Positions 9,551 through 22,486 of a DNA stretch of 64,000 bases are shown one piece after another; the stretch's first letter is position 1; each line of letters opens with the position of its first letter. Made by a program: the position numbers and the translations under genes. Source of the DNA: Agrocybe praecox (Eukaryota; Basidiomycota; Agaricomycetes; Agaricales; Agrocybaceae); NCBI GenBank assembly GCA_964017145.1, contig OZ024849.1, positions 558,001 through 622,000 on the forward strand, written 5' to 3'. Under the pieces are notes generated by a model. The model did not search any database. It had not been told where the DNA came from and was given only the letters and a program-made list of their open reading frames with translations.

Positions 9551-10819
9551 CTATATTCCCGCTTTCAAAATGTAGAATTATAGTATACCAATTCCGATTT
9601 GTGATCTCACCCAGTGAGCCAAGATGCCGACCAACCGAGCTATGCTAGAGCACATAAAAGACTTACGTAAGTGATCAAACAGGTACCTCCCATGGGGTGT
9701 TCAAGGGTGCCTTATGCAAGCCTTATCATTATCCGTTATCCTTCCGGCCAATAGACACACTTCTCGGCGCTGCTTGGACACATCTAAAACGAACGTGTCA
9801 ATATGTCTCGTTCCACGTCATGCCGCTGCACCGTCCTAATTAGTGTAGACTGCATCATCATCATAACCACGCTCCTATCTTCTTACATACACCCCCTCGT
9901 TCCTCCTCCAAAGTTCGCCCTCTCATCAAAGAAGACCCTCGCACTGTGGTGCCCGCATCCCCACTACTGATTATAAATTCGAGGGAGAGCTAGAGGGGCT
10001 CTAGTACACCTTCGACGGGAGTTGTTGTGTGATAAGAGAGGAATTTTCTGTATACCTTGCCTTCTGAATCGCTTGCGAACGTCTTTATTCTCGCCTTCAC
10101 TTTGCCAACCCATTCCCGATTCCGAAAGAAGGGAGGACTGAATGAGGGAAGGATTATGTTTTACTAATTCGTTTGGCCATGTATGGCGCGGGACCGGTGC
10201 AAGAGGGACGAGTAGATCTTTACTGAAATTCAATAATTTTTCCTGAGTTATCTGACGTTAATCAATTGTCGATGTCAAATTGATCAGTGGACACCCAAGT
10301 CCCATGTGAGGTATTGTTCGATCGGTATAAGCCGGCTTCATAGTTAACTACCCGGTAACTTTATGAAATATATTGCATACATGTATCTCCCTCAGTGACT
10401 GTAATCTACCTAAGTTCTAACTGCACTCTTTATTGCCTTAGTCTAGTATATCCATGTAACCCGTTGACCGCGGAGATTGAGGAACAAGCAACAATAGGCT
10501 GCTCGGAGTTCGATGCTCAACGTTCAAATTCAACAGGCACTTGGCGGAGAATGAATGAAATTCTCTTTTTGGAAGCGTATAAGGCCTAGGGTGATCCCCC
10601 TCTCTTTTATCCATGATCAAAGGCATCACAATCGACATCTCACTCTTACAAGGTTCAGTTTCTAATATTTCAATTGAACCCGTGTATGCATTGTACTAAA
10701 CGACCAAATCATTCATCCCTACGCATGAGCAACTGTAGACCTAACAACCGACACGACTTTGCGTGAGATGCTATCTATTTTGCAACCCCCTAAAGCTCGA
10801 ACTCTCGTAATCATGAAAA
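9551..10819. other. Intergenic region upstream of the seven-TM gene
   Basis: No gene recognised. Around 9,610-9,655, the minus strand has a stretch resembling the 5' half of a tRNA (TAGCTCGGTTGG, one mismatch to the pol III A box), but no credible B box or cloverleaf follows. Short open frames (for example 9,964-10,233, minus) have no recognisable content. Confidence 0.5.
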
Positions 10820-10826
10820 TATAAAG
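10820..10826 (+). promoter_or_regulatory. TATA box of the seven-TM gene
   Basis: TATAAAG 61-67 bases before the ATG at 10,887, followed by a pyrimidine-rich stretch. Confidence 0.5.
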
Positions 10827-10886
10827 GTTCTTCATTCGCCCCTTGAAGCTCTATTTGCATACCTAGTCACATAGCTTTCATCGCAT

Positions 10887-12319
10887 ATGTCGTCTTCAGG
10901 CAACGACGGGCTCATTTCTATCGCCGACAAGAGGGCCCTCATCGGTGCATCCTTGAACTCTATGTTGATAATTCAATACTTGACAGGTATGTACCAATCT
11001 GTGAAAGTATGTGCCTACATACCTTTATTTCCTTACATAGGAGTGTATACTGCGCTCTTCGTAGTCACTATATACCCATATCGTGAGTTTTTATTTTATG
11101 TGGTGTGTCAATAATCCGATTTAAATTATTTCACTAGTTTCCCCTCGTTCACGCAGCGCGTCAAACAGTAAAATAATAGTAGGCGCCCTGACGGGATTAT
11201 TCGCCACAGTAACTATACCGACGTACATTGGCTGGTACACTACATCCTTGGTGCTTTGGTATCAGAGAGACTCAACGTTCCCGGCTTATTACGCATTTGT
11301 ATCTGGAACAGTTCCCGGATCGTCACGATACTGGATGCCAACCCTCATCGCTATCCTTTTAAATATTTCCATGTTATTTGCGGATGCACTCGTGGTAATC
11401 CATATGAATCCGCTCTGCCTCTTTCCATATATCTCACAAGTTCTCACTTTGCTCCTGCTTTGTCCTAACAGATCTGGCAATGTTTTCGCGTAACTGGTAA
11501 TTCTATCAAGTGCCTTGTGCTACTACTGAGCCTTTCTACGGTCGAATTAGGTCATTATATATTCTTCTATCCTTCCTTTAAATCAAAGAATTTTCACTTA
11601 CTTCGAGTTTGATAGCATTTTGCCTCGCCAACATGGTACTCGGGACGCAGGAAGCCATTAACCCATTCTTCCTCCAGGTTAAAACAGCCAAACTGAAAGT
11701 TATCCTCACCGCATTGGAAAACATTTCAATGGTTTTGGCCAACATAACCCCGACTTGGATTATATGTCACCGGATCTACGTGAATACCCAGGGGAGCAAT
11801 CACATTAGACGCCGATACAAGCACCTAGTCGATATTCTGATACAATCTTCGGCTCTCTATTCGGTCTTTGCATGTCTGTCAGCGGTTACGTATCTGTTGG
11901 AAACATCAGCACTATTCAGACTCGGACCTATAAAAAGGTCGCTATACATATTCTATATATTGCCAATATCCTGTCTGATGGTGGTGCGTTCTGTTGAGTC
12001 GCATGTTCAATTTTTTTTTACGAAGATTGTTAATTTTATATCATTAAAGGGAATCTCACCTACACTTATGATGTGTCGTTTATGCATGATCAGAGATAAT
12101 GCGAACCACACAGAAGAGGAGCCATCGCTTGGACTACCATCTAGTTTTTGGTCAGGAGTTGGTGATGTTCCTGAATCTGCTGACACAGAAGCAATTGGCG
12201 ATGTTCCTGAATCTGTTGACACAGAAGCAATTGGCGGGGTTGGAACTCCGGGAGATATGACGGATGCGGATAGCTGTATTATGCAATCATATACTAAACT
12301 TACGTCAAGTAGAGAATAG
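10887..12319 (+). CDS. Seven-transmembrane protein, basidiomycete integral-membrane family (about 393 aa)
   Basis: Exons join(10887..10986, 11041..11082, 11138..11394, 11472..11550, 11616..12319) give 394 codons with stop. Hydrophobic segments: around SMLIIQYLTGVYTALFVV; ALTGLFATVTIPTYIGWY; TLIAILLNISMLFADALV, followed by IWQCFRV; CLVLLLSLSTVELAF; TALENISMVLANITPTWI; SSALYSVFACLSAVTYLL; and SLYIFYILPISCLMVV. The D-A-L-V/[IV]W.C[FY] signature after the third helix is typical of a large, poorly characterised basidiomycete membrane family. I extended exon 4 past the first GTAATT to the GTCATT donor because this keeps the fourth helix. The C-terminal tail is hydrophilic and holds two 12-residue repeats (GDVPES.DTEAI). 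No function can be assigned; a receptor-like role is only a guess. No disruption seen. Confidence 0.75.
12161..12232 (+). repeat. Two 36-bp in-frame tandem repeats in the seven-TM C-terminal tail
   Basis: Units 12,161-12,196 and 12,197-12,232 differ at two bases and encode GDVPESADTEAI and GDVPESVDTEAI. A whole-codon period keeps the frame. Confidence 0.8.
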
Positions 12320-12559
12320 ATAATGAGAATGCTAATCTATCACAAGTTACAAGTTTGACTGGGTGAAGAAACAGAGACTTGTCCAAATCTAAACTGGTAC
12401 GTACTTAAAAACTCACAAAGGAAGCTATAACAACACGAGACGTCACATTAGTTAAGGGTGCCTCGCATGCAAATGAAATCTAGACTAAAAGGAAATTTCA
12501 AAATAATGTGGGGTGATGAAAAACACGAAATAAACACTGAAAGTGGTCCTATGTTTGAA

Positions 12560-13065
12560 AATAGTAATAAAAAGAGAAAGGGGCTCATGGGGATGTGGTA
12601 CGACGATAAAGAAAAGGAACAATGAGGAAAAATGACTAGTTCCGCTGAATATAGAAGACGCATCAAGTGCGTGGGAATGCGCACTTGGGGTGCGCGTCGA
12701 AATAGTGCATTTGTGCGATTTCCAGGTGTACGCTGGGTGCGTACCCTACACTGTTGTGGTTGCTTCGCTGGCAGAAAGGAAATTAAACTAAACAGAGGAA
12801 TGGCTTTGGTCCGAAATGCTGCAAAGCATTTTTTTAAAAAGATCATGGACACAGAGTCGTATGTTCAGTTATTATGAAAATTAAAATGAGGCGATGAGGA
12901 GTATGATACGACAATAGGCAAAGGAACAGTGAAATAAATAAAAATTACCAAGTCCACTGATTAGCAAAGACGCATCAAGTGCGTGGGAATACGCAAGTGG
13001 CTGCGCGTCGAGACGGCGTGTTTATGTCGGTTTCGGGCGTAGGCAAGGTGCGTACCTTACAGTGA
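12560..13065. repeat. Degenerate direct repeat, two units of about 170 bp
   Basis: The stretch around 12,590-12,755 and the one around 12,895-13,060 share ordered blocks: an A-rich part with ACGA.A..., then CGCATCAAGTGCGTGGGAAT, GCGCGTCGA, and GTGCGTACC followed by ACAGTG or ACACTG. Spacing is about 310 bases. No coding content is evident and I do not recognise the family. Confidence 0.6.
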
Positions 13066-13069
13066 CTTG

Positions 13070-15941
13070 GAGGTGGACGCTGATCGCTGCTAACTGGGAC
13101 ATCGTAGAACGGGAAACAGACGTTGGCAGTGATACATCTCCTTAGCGGGAGACGAGTGCGAGCTTCACGAGATCCTGATCAACAATGTAATAGATTTGGA
13201 TCTGCAGGTTACGGGGGGACGAGAGGGTATGCAAATAACCTTGAAGGGCATCCGCTGCGTATAGTCTAATGACGACAACGGGAAGTAATGTGGGGAAAAT
13301 GTGCAATTAGAATGTTGCTTGGCGTTGCACAGTACTTGATTGGAAAGCAGGATCCGCGGAAAGATGGGCAAGATGGGCTCATATAAGGTATAGATTGGGT
13401 TACAACGAATACCATGCGTCACAGAAAGATAGGACCGTTGTGAACCGCAAGGAAGGAGATCGAGATAGCCTAATGAGGCAAGGTACGACGTGATGTTCGT
13501 GCAGAGAAGCGCGATGGAACATAGGACGCGTCAGTATGAGTAGATATGTCTAGGAAGAGAGGGCCCGGCGGGGACGCAGATGCGAGTGCGGTCCAGAAGA
13601 GACGGGATGGGAAGCCGGGAAATAAGAGAAGCCATGAGTGTCACCGAATAACATCGAAGGATGGGCAGGGAAGGTTAACGGAAGACGAGGTCGAAGAGAC
13701 TGTGCAGCTGCATAAAAATAATACCTGGTGTATGCTTACCTCTTACCTCACTCCAAACCCACACAACTTCTGTAGGAAGTAACCAGATAAGAGGCTCTAT
13801 ACGTGCACATAAGCTTGAAAACGAAAGACTCGGGCGAAAATCGAACGTTTGAGGCCGAGTAAAGAAGAGGCCAGATCATAGATGGTGGTGGTTGAAAATA
13901 AACTATTGTACCATTACAATGTACAGATAAACCATCACAAATATGACTGTGCATGAAAATGAGCAATACAATCAAGTTGATAAATGCTATCCCAGATACG
14001 AACAAGGATAACTTGATATAATAGGAATAGAAGGGAAGAAGGAACAGAACGATGAAATAATACGAACGCAAAGAAACACAAGGGAAACGCACTGGATAGA
14101 TAACTTGAGCAGAAGGTGGACCAATCTCAATTATGTCTTGTATGTCGAGGGTTGGCGTAATGGTTACAACGTAAACGAATCACAACACCCATTTTGTACA
14201 TCTCAACGTAATCTCCATTTTGTGTCGCCCTCACGCCCGCCGTGTAGTGGTGACGATACTACCGAGCCGTGTACGGTGATCGTAAGACAGTGTTATGAGG
14301 AGGAGAGCGCGTTCAAGAGGAGGCAGAGAAGGATGAGAATGGCGAAGGCGAGGAGGAAGGAAGGGCAGGAAGAGGGGTTTTGAAAGGAAAACTGCTAGCG
14401 TATAGATAGCTGTAGTATGTTGAATTCCTCCATGGTGGTTAGCTTCAGCGTTGGAAGTGCAGAATACTGCCCTGTGACACCACGCGGGGCGTTTTGCGGT
14501 GCGTACGTCCTTTTTTGTGTGTTCGTGTGTCTTTGGTTTTGTGCATCACCCCAATTGCACGCGTCTGCGAGTTTAATGGTGTAATAGCACCAAGAGTACT
14601 TCCAATGTCACTGTACGTAGTGAATGTGGGGTATACACAACAAGACGCTCTCGAGTCGCAAGGATTGGTCGAAAGGCGCGTAAGGGAGGAGCTGGTGGTA
14701 GTAGTGGCTGACGGCGTTCAAAAATACGCAGAAACTATGCTTGTCTTATCCAGAATGGCTCTGCGCTTTGCTGGTGGGGTTTGATTTGATTTGATTTGAT
14801 TAGATTAGATTGCACAGGTTGGGACAGGCCCACTGATGATCCCCATGTTCATATTGATGCAGTGGCTCCATCTCATGGTGGGCAAGTACAGGAAGCAGTC
14901 GGGGATCAACTACGTGCAGAGTGCGTCCCCTTGTTCCTCTTTTTTTTAGTGCACAACGTACGTCGGATTATTTGCAACCTTCGGATATCCCTAGGCTTCC
15001 ACCAAAATACACTTGACATCCTCCTCACGATGTATGTTCCGTGCTTTCGATTAGTCTCGTCCTTCGTGATACGCATCGGCGCATCCTTCCCGGAGACGCG
15101 GTGACTTACATATTCACATGATACATGGTGGACTAACTAATATCGTACAGATCCATGCCATCGGCACAGCAACCACCTACCCACACTTCACAGCCATCGC
15201 AAATTTGCCCCGATTTTCTCTTCTGTCTCGTTCGCTCAATTATCTTCGCTGGTGGGATTCAAATATATATATATATATTCTCGATTCATTATAAATGTGA
15301 TCGTTATCAGATGCATCAAATTTAGTCAGCGAGATTTCTTTCTTTCTGTTCTATTGACCCAGACCCGTTACATGTGGTTCCTCAATATTATGTTTGGCCA
15401 GATCGTGCAAGCACAACCGCTTCGGCTACGTCTACTAGTACTCCGGCTGTTCGGATTTTGTGTTTCGACGCTTGTGCTATATCATTAATTATTAACCTGT
15501 ACCAGCTTGAAAGTGGCCGTATTGCATATGGACACATGATAATCGCACCATTGACAGCACGCGATTTGCCAAGTGTTTCTTTTTTGGTTTGCGTTTATGC
15601 CCATAGCTTATTTTTTGTGCTCGTGACCATGTGATAAAGCACACTTCCAACTGAAATGGAATTTCAAATGGGAGGGAATACTACGTGCTTTTTGAAAGTA
15701 CGAGTTTTGGGGAGGTGGGTTAGTCTCGTACTTCTTGTTCGGACGCGTTGTTGACGCGATGTTTGGTACGGAAGATCCGTGCTGGCGTTCCGGGCATCGC
15801 CACATTGACCAAATTTGGCGTGTCGTCATTATCATTTTCATTTTCTACTCCTGGCCTGTTTTCGTCTTGAGGTTCATCTCGATGTGTCCTTTTAACAGAT
15901 GTTTGCTGGGTAGACGCGTCGTTTGGTATGGGCTTGGGTGA
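13070..15941. other. Gene-poor region
   Basis: About 2.9 kb without a supported gene. It holds a short plus-strand frame at 13,546-13,782 (starting MSRKRGPGGDADASAVQKRR, basic and hydrophilic), which could be a first exon, but no continuation was found. A TTTGA pentanucleotide run lies at about 14,779-14,805 (a similar run is at 47,782-47,800), and an AT dinucleotide run lies near 15,262. Other open frames of 80-100 codons have no recognisable domain. Confidence 0.5.
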
Positions 15942-16456
15942 GACGGAAAACAGGTGCTTGTGTGGGATTTCGCTGGCTGAGGTAGCTCTGTTCATGCCCG
16001 CCAACGCTCATCGCACCCCCATATTTCAACTCTCTGCACTCTGAGCTACGCGCTTCTTTCAAACTCAAACGACGCCTCCACTCCCTAACAGAAAAAACCC
16101 TCTTTCGCTCGAGCTCGCCATTCTTGTCCATCTTTACATCCTCTTCCACGGGCGCTCCTCCTCATCAATAAAATCAAACGAAGACGAGCTGAAGACCCAC
16201 CCCTGGCCTGCAGACGCGTTTAATTCTATAGGAAGCTTCAAGCAGGAGATGAAGAAGTTTGGCTGTTGGGGGACTTACCGGATATTCCGGAGACTATCTC
16301 GGAGAACAGGTCTTGGGCTGTTAAATAGGTGCGTACCTTTCCTCTTATTTACTATTTCCACCCATTCACCAGAATATTTTATCCTATCTCTCTCTAGACC
16401 ACGGAAGTCCCCCCGTCGGAATACTACTCAATCTGTCGCTTATCGGTACTCATCCA
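15942..16456. repeat. Duplicated block Y, copy 1 (about 0.5 kb)
   Basis: Matches 36,711-37,146 in the same orientation. Copy 2 lacks about 60 bases near 16,070-16,130 and ends at TATCGGTACTCATCCA. In copy 1 the sequence continues for several hundred bases; in copy 2 it is joined directly to the NLR 3' flank. Copy 2 abuts the 5' end of gpi1. Confidence 0.8.
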
Positions 16457-16698
16457 GCGGCTGCAGTACGTATACCCATTGTCGACCGTGAACATGCGCG
16501 ACCAGCACCGTCTCCTGGACAGAAGCAGTTGCGTCTGCGGGAGGAGGCGATTATCATCGGGAGGAAGAGCGTGCACCATTCGTGGTTCGCGCATAAGGTG
16601 GAAGAAGGGCATCCAGACGAGAAACTAGAAGATGCACATGTCATAGGCCTATGCTTCAAATATCCGGTTGGGATTGGGTATCTATTAAGGTGTGTATT
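16399..16698 (+). other. Unidentified coding-like exon
   Basis: Between a CTCTCTAG acceptor and an AAG/GTGTGT donor lies an open frame of about 100 codons. It has the composition of a real protein (it includes PPVGILLNLSLIGTHPAAAV and GRKSVHHSWFAHKVEEGHPD). I do not recognise the family and could not find a compatible upstream exon: the preceding frame in block Y ends in a stop before its donor. Probably a relic of a gene once present in block Y. Confidence 0.3.
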
Positions 16699-17029
16699 TC
16701 TTTCTTTTCGCTGTACAATTTATTCCTAATGCTCGTCACTTGCTTCCAGCTCAAGTATCACAGCGACGCTGATGAACGCTGAAGCTTGAAGCTTCAAAGC
16801 TTCATATCTCATTTGAATCAGCGTCATGAGCAAGACTCTCTGTGTGGATTTCCTAGGGCAGACACACGAAGAAAACAGCTTCGTTATTAGGGATACTATG
16901 ACGACAGCATGAAGGCGCAGATGGCTGCCACAAGGACACCATCGCGTTCGAAATCGAGACCGAGGAGCTGGAAAAAGTGAACAGAAAGCTCAGAATAGGG
17001 TGTCGATAACGAACAAGGCGACGTCGAGT

Positions 17030-19460
17030 TCCTTCCTGCGTCCTCCTGCAGATGGACAGTCCCTCGATTCTTCATCCAAACCCAGCTCTTCCCGTTGTTC
17101 CTGTCGCTCGTGTTCGTGGACTCGAGTGAACACACCCGATCCGCGACGCTCAGAACTCTCCTGCCAGTTCCACCAACCTGCTGCTCATTCGTAATAGTTT
17201 CAACCGACGCGCTATGATTCCAAAAGTCAGATGACAGTGTGCGAAGGATGGAGCATCTTCAATGCAGCACGGTGGATAGATGTAGTCAAAGCTCTTATCC
17301 TCTCCGATCCCTGCTATTACCTTGACAGTCGTCTCTGCTTATTTTGCCTGTCCGCGTCATTCGTCAATTTGTCGCCTGCCCCCTTATCGTGCGTTGTATC
17401 GGTCAACGTCAACACTAGCACTGTGTTATCACCCTGTCGGCCCCTATCGACCATCCTTTCGTCCGCATCGTCCTCGGCTTGTCTCGCCGCTCGCCTCCCC
17501 CAACATAGCCAGTCCCAATGATGTACCCTCTGATTCGTCATCCCATTCAACGTCATTTGTCTCTCCTGTAGGTTGTGGCTCTTCCGGGTCATCACGCCCA
17601 TCCATTCTCCGTTCCTTCATCTGCATCATACCCGTCGCCCTTGTATCATCGCCTGCCATACTTTGGTGTCTTCCCGGTTTTCCCATGATCTCTTTGTTGA
17701 GATTCTGTGTCTGTGAGGTACGTTTTCGATTCAATAAAAATGTTCATCTAACTCATGACATATAGATTTGCAGCTTCTCTATGCCGCGCAAATGCTAGCA
17801 TGCCTTACTTCAGTCATTGTAACTTCTGGCTCTGGGACGTGGTTCGTTTCGTTGCATCATTCCTTCCTCTGCAGGAGTTGTTAACGTCGTCACATTGTTT
17901 ATTCTTCCGTTCTTTAGGATTATGCCTCGACACCGTCATGGAGGGTAAATCCACCTCGGGCTTAAGCATGGCACTGTCGCCACTCCCAGCGGACCCATGG
18001 TAGATTTACTCTTCATGGTTGCCGATTTTCCTTGATAAGATGCACGCAGAATTGATATTTAAATTATCGATGGCTGTGTGGTTCGTTTATTCATAACTCA
18101 GAAAATGTGCGTGTTTTTGTTTCTTTTATGCTTTTGCTCTCGTTAATACGATATTTTTTTATCGCGGAAGTTAGGCTGCGAGACATTGTAGCCGCATTCT
18201 CGAACTTTGGACCTCTTTACAGAACCCTCTCGTTCTGACATGGTTCGTTTCGTTGTATTTTCATTCACCCGTCTCGTTGCTGACGTCATTGTTTTCTTAC
18301 TTTTGCTGTTTTAGGTCTTGGCTGAAAGGGAAAATGTATTAGGGGATTGAATTCAGCCGTCCAGATTATCGCTGCTCTTTGGAGACATACTCTTCGTTTT
18401 CTCTGCATGGTCATTTTTTACTCTGCATTTCAATCGTCGACAGTGACGTCGACAGTGATTGTGTTCCACGTTTATTTATAGCTCGGTCGTATGTTTTTTT
18501 TTTTTTTTTTTTTTCCTTTTCTTCCCGCGAAACGAACAGTTACCTTTGGCAGCGTAAGCTTGAGAGTAGTGTCAGCCGGTGGAACTTTATGCACAACTTA
18601 CTATTACAGTCGTGATAACCTCTGGAGTATATCGCAGGTCTTACCGCCGGTCATTCAGTCTTGAAAATAATCAAGCATTGAGCTTGAGCTTGATCTAGCA
18701 GGCCTAGGAAACGTGAGTTGTTTCCCCTTTTTTGTGCTACTATATGCACGCGCACGCTGGCATGCGGAATTCTATAGCTGTTAGTTCGTTGGAATAGGAT
18801 CAAGTTGATTGCTTTCTTTCCTTACTCATATTCAAGTTTCTCTTCCTTCGCCACTTTGTTTATTTTGTATTGCGGTCAACCCACAGATCTTTTTGCTGAT
18901 TTCTGCTCTTCAGCGACGTCGAATTCATCCTCAATAATTCTGCACCCGCATTGCTGTCAAACTGAACAAGGCCAGCACGCTCAAAGCGATATAATATCAG
19001 CTGGGGTGTTAGCCTCTTAATGACGACCCACGCCCGCGAGTCAAATCGTCTCTTACACCACTGTCAATATTGAATATTGATCGATGATCGTTGATCGTTG
19101 ATCATCGCATCACAGTCGACTTGCACCTCACTAGATCCTCTTGGTCAACACTACTCGCATGGAACTTGCGAATTCGACTCCTCTGTTTGTCCGTCATCGG
19201 TTCATCTGGATATGAATACGTTTGCTACATTGGACTCTGAGGAAGGCACTCGGCATCCTTGGCGCTGAACTTGAACCACGTACACCGTAGAATGAATTCC
19301 TTTCCGCATATAAGCACCAATATCAATTATATTACTATTCGTATAGTAGACAATAATACCTACTGTTCTGACTGTACATAACGGAAAGCCGAACAAAGAG
19401 GAACAACATAGGTATGCAGTTATTGAGTTATCGTTGGTACTCGTCCCTAGCAGCGCGATT
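17030..19460. repeat. 3' flank of NLR1 (repeat-unit copy 1)
   Basis: Collinear with 50,218-52,379 downstream of NLR3, with small indels. Only its last part (from 18,559) is present downstream of NLR2 (37,147-37,964). No gene supported. Contains a T-run near 18,487-18,514 and clustered GATCGTTGAT motifs near 19,080-19,105. Confidence 0.8.
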
Positions 19461-21966
19461 TCACGATGAGTAACATCCCTCCCATTTGTCACCAATCATT
19501 GCTCCTTTGAAGTCAATAGATCCAACTGCAGTGTTTGAGATGATGAGAGTGTTTCGTGGTTGGATGACATTGAATTCTCTCGGAATCCACATGAGCCTCT
19601 GGTCTTTCTTTTTGAGCGGCGTAGTAAACCAGCCACTCTGTTGTAACGCCCATTCATATGGCCCTGAGTCAGGATCCACATCCCAGACCCTAATTGAACC
19701 ATCATCGTAGCCACATATAACCTGTTTGTCGTCTCTGGAGAAGGTCATTGCCATGGGCTCACTGGGACATCGGCCAACAAGCAAGAGCTCAGCGCAACTT
19801 TCGTTTGAGATGAACGACCAAACTCGAATAAATCCATCGTAGCAGGTGGCGGCGATCCTCTTGCCGTCATTTGAGATGCTGAAGGAATAGAAAAAAAGGT
19901 TTGTTGGTTTTTCACCATCGATGGTCTGAGATCGATATGATGTTTTGATGATCCTAAGACATTCGCCAGATACTATGTCCCAGACTTCGCACAATGTGAA
20001 ATCTGACTCGCCTGGTGACATAGGCCACTGTGCACAGATAGCTAATTCTCTCCCGTTGCTTGGAACTTGTAGCCATTCGAATTCACTCATCATTGTTGTG
20101 ATAATATTGCCTGTTAGCGCATCCCAGACGACAACTGAGCGGGGTCGGTCCTCTCCAAAAGCGCGTAATGCTCCCACAAGATATTGCTCATTGTCTGCGA
20201 AGAAGAGAAGATCTGGATCGTCTCCATCTATGACGATCTCTATTTCTCTGCCGTTGCTGATGTCCCATATCTCAATCACCGAACGTCGATCGACTCTGCA
20301 TCCGTCGCCGGGCCCTTTAATGAATGCCAATTTCCTTCCGCTTCTTGACAAAATGGTCGAGTGATAATCGATATCTGGACCATCATCGGGTTGCAAAAGC
20401 AAGATTTCTTCGCCAGTTGTTGCACTCATCACCTTTACAGAGAATTCCGGGTTATATAGGCAAGAAGCAAAAATTTGGCCATTATCAGAGAGTGAACTTG
20501 AAGCATCAAAATATGTCCCCGGAGTTAATATTGCCTTTACTTCAGCCCCTGTCGTCGCATCCCATGCTTGCACTTTATCGGAGGCGACGGACACAATCCT
20601 TCGAGAGTCATTTGATGTTGTAATCTTGTAGACGATGCGCTGGGAGGTTACAGATGTGTACTTGTTATACCATGTATCCTGTTTGACCGGCTTTGACTTG
20701 TCCGGGTCCCAGGACCACACACATACACCTTGCGATGTCCCTACACCTATCCGTGAACCATCACGTGAAAACGCAATATCAATTGGATAGCGGCTTGTGT
20801 CGATGACCTGTAACATTGTGCCTGTTGGTATATCCCAGACGTACAGTTTTCCACGATTTGAAATGGACACAATGTATGTACCGTCGTACGAGAATTTAAT
20901 TGCCTCGACCAAACCTGGTTGAGGAACCTCCATCAGAAGATGCCCATCCAATGTGTCCCATACTTGCACAATATTTTCTGAGCCACATGCGGCCATTTTA
21001 CCATCAGACGATATGGTATATGTGGCCGGGGCATATAGGGTCGAGTAATTCATATTTGGCGATAATGTAAGTGCTGTGAGTTTAAGTGCGCACTCTGATG
21101 ATGTATCCCATATTTCAAGCGAGTGATCGCCACCAATATAGAATTTCTGCAGAGCAAACGAAAAGGCCATACACCATCCATGTTTTAGGGTGAATCTGGG
21201 AATCTTCACGATTCTTAGCAAATGGCCTGTCGAAATATCCCGAATCTCCAATTGAAGGTGGCTATCGGAATGGTCTGGTGATACCGCAAGAATATGTGTT
21301 TCCTCAGTGCAAACCACTGCATGACGAGCTTTAAACTCATTCATCAATTGAAAGGTAAAAGCATCCCATATGCAAACAATCTTGTCGCTCTCATGGTGAG
21401 ATACAACCACGATTTTTGATCCATCCCGTGAGTATTTGACAAGTTGACACTCATTGCTACTCAGCATATGCTGCTGCTGGCCGGTAGCAGCGTCCAATAC
21501 CACCACAGCAGTTTGCATTCCAACAACCAGCTGTTTGCCGTCGTTGGACAAAGAAATGGTTTGTGCCGCTTCCTTGAGTGGTTTTGACATTAGTGGCACG
21601 ACAGCGCAGTCCTTCAAATACAAGGGTATGCGTTGAAATTTGCTCTTCCATGCTTGCAAAAGCAGTGAAGTTAACGGCCATGTCTCCAACGAGGAGATGT
21701 ACAGATGTGGGGTCGACTCGGCAGTGGCGCGACCTCTAAAATACTCTGCAAAATAGCGAACATCTTGAAGATCCTGTCCAAGCCGCGGGTTCTTCTTCAA
21801 TGATAATGACATCAGTGGGACGCCCCAAATGAAAGTGGATTAGATATACCTCGGATACCCAACCTGCCGCCTGAGACAGCAAGTACGAACCTTTTCCGCT
21901 TGATCCGAGCAGGCTCATTGCCTCGATCCAGAACAAGACATGAATCTGAAGGAAATCAAAGATAAT

Positions 21967-22225
21967 TGTTGGAATAATCGGGGTAAATACAAGCACACCA
22001 CGAAATGGTCACTTGATAGCCGCAGATTATCTCGAGGAGATAATCTGCATTTCATTCTTATATTGACATTTGCCACCATCCCTTGTTTTATTATTTTATC
22101 TCCTTATTAGTTTTGTAGCTACATATCTTGTATTTAAAGTGTAGCTACGTGAAATGCAAACCTCGCTTGATTGCGAGGGTCCCTACTACAACCCGAGTGA
22201 CCTCGAAGACCCGGTCATTTTAACA
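21967..22225 (+). repeat. 5' LTR
   Basis: 259 bp, TG...CA ends. It contains a perfect 12-bp inverted repeat (GCAGATTATCTC / GAGATAATCTGC, 3-base loop) near 22,021-22,050, and a second stem (CCTCGC / GCGAGG) near 22,170. Confidence 0.9.
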
Positions 22226-22486
22226 CAATCAAGCATTATACCCTCATTTTCCTGCTATTTGCTTTGATCCCACTCACTTGCTTATTTTATTATCGACGAC
22301 GACTACAGGTTACAGTACCTTAAAAGCTGGGAAGACGGTTGCAGCTCCGATATCGCTGTAGAGACACTCTTGATCGACGATTCAAGATTAACGAGCCGAG
22401 CCGCCGACGAGACCAACGACTCCAACGAGATTACTGAGACCGAGACCGACGAAACACTCCGACACTTCCTTTTTTGGTAATTTGTG

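Noticed and set aside
14779..14805. TTTGA pentanucleotide run, considered as a satellite or telomere-like repeat
   Set aside because: Only a handful of units, also seen once near 47,782; ordinary microsatellite.
19945..20364. Long plus-strand frames opposite the WD40 exons (for example 139 codons), recurring in all three NLRs
   Set aside because: They are antisense shadows of a conserved coding exon; no start context or domain.
21736..21996. Short minus-strand frame starting MLVFTPIIPTIIFDFLQ as a separate small gene
   Set aside because: It begins inside the LTR and continues as NLR1 exon 5; it is the fragment downstream of the insertion.
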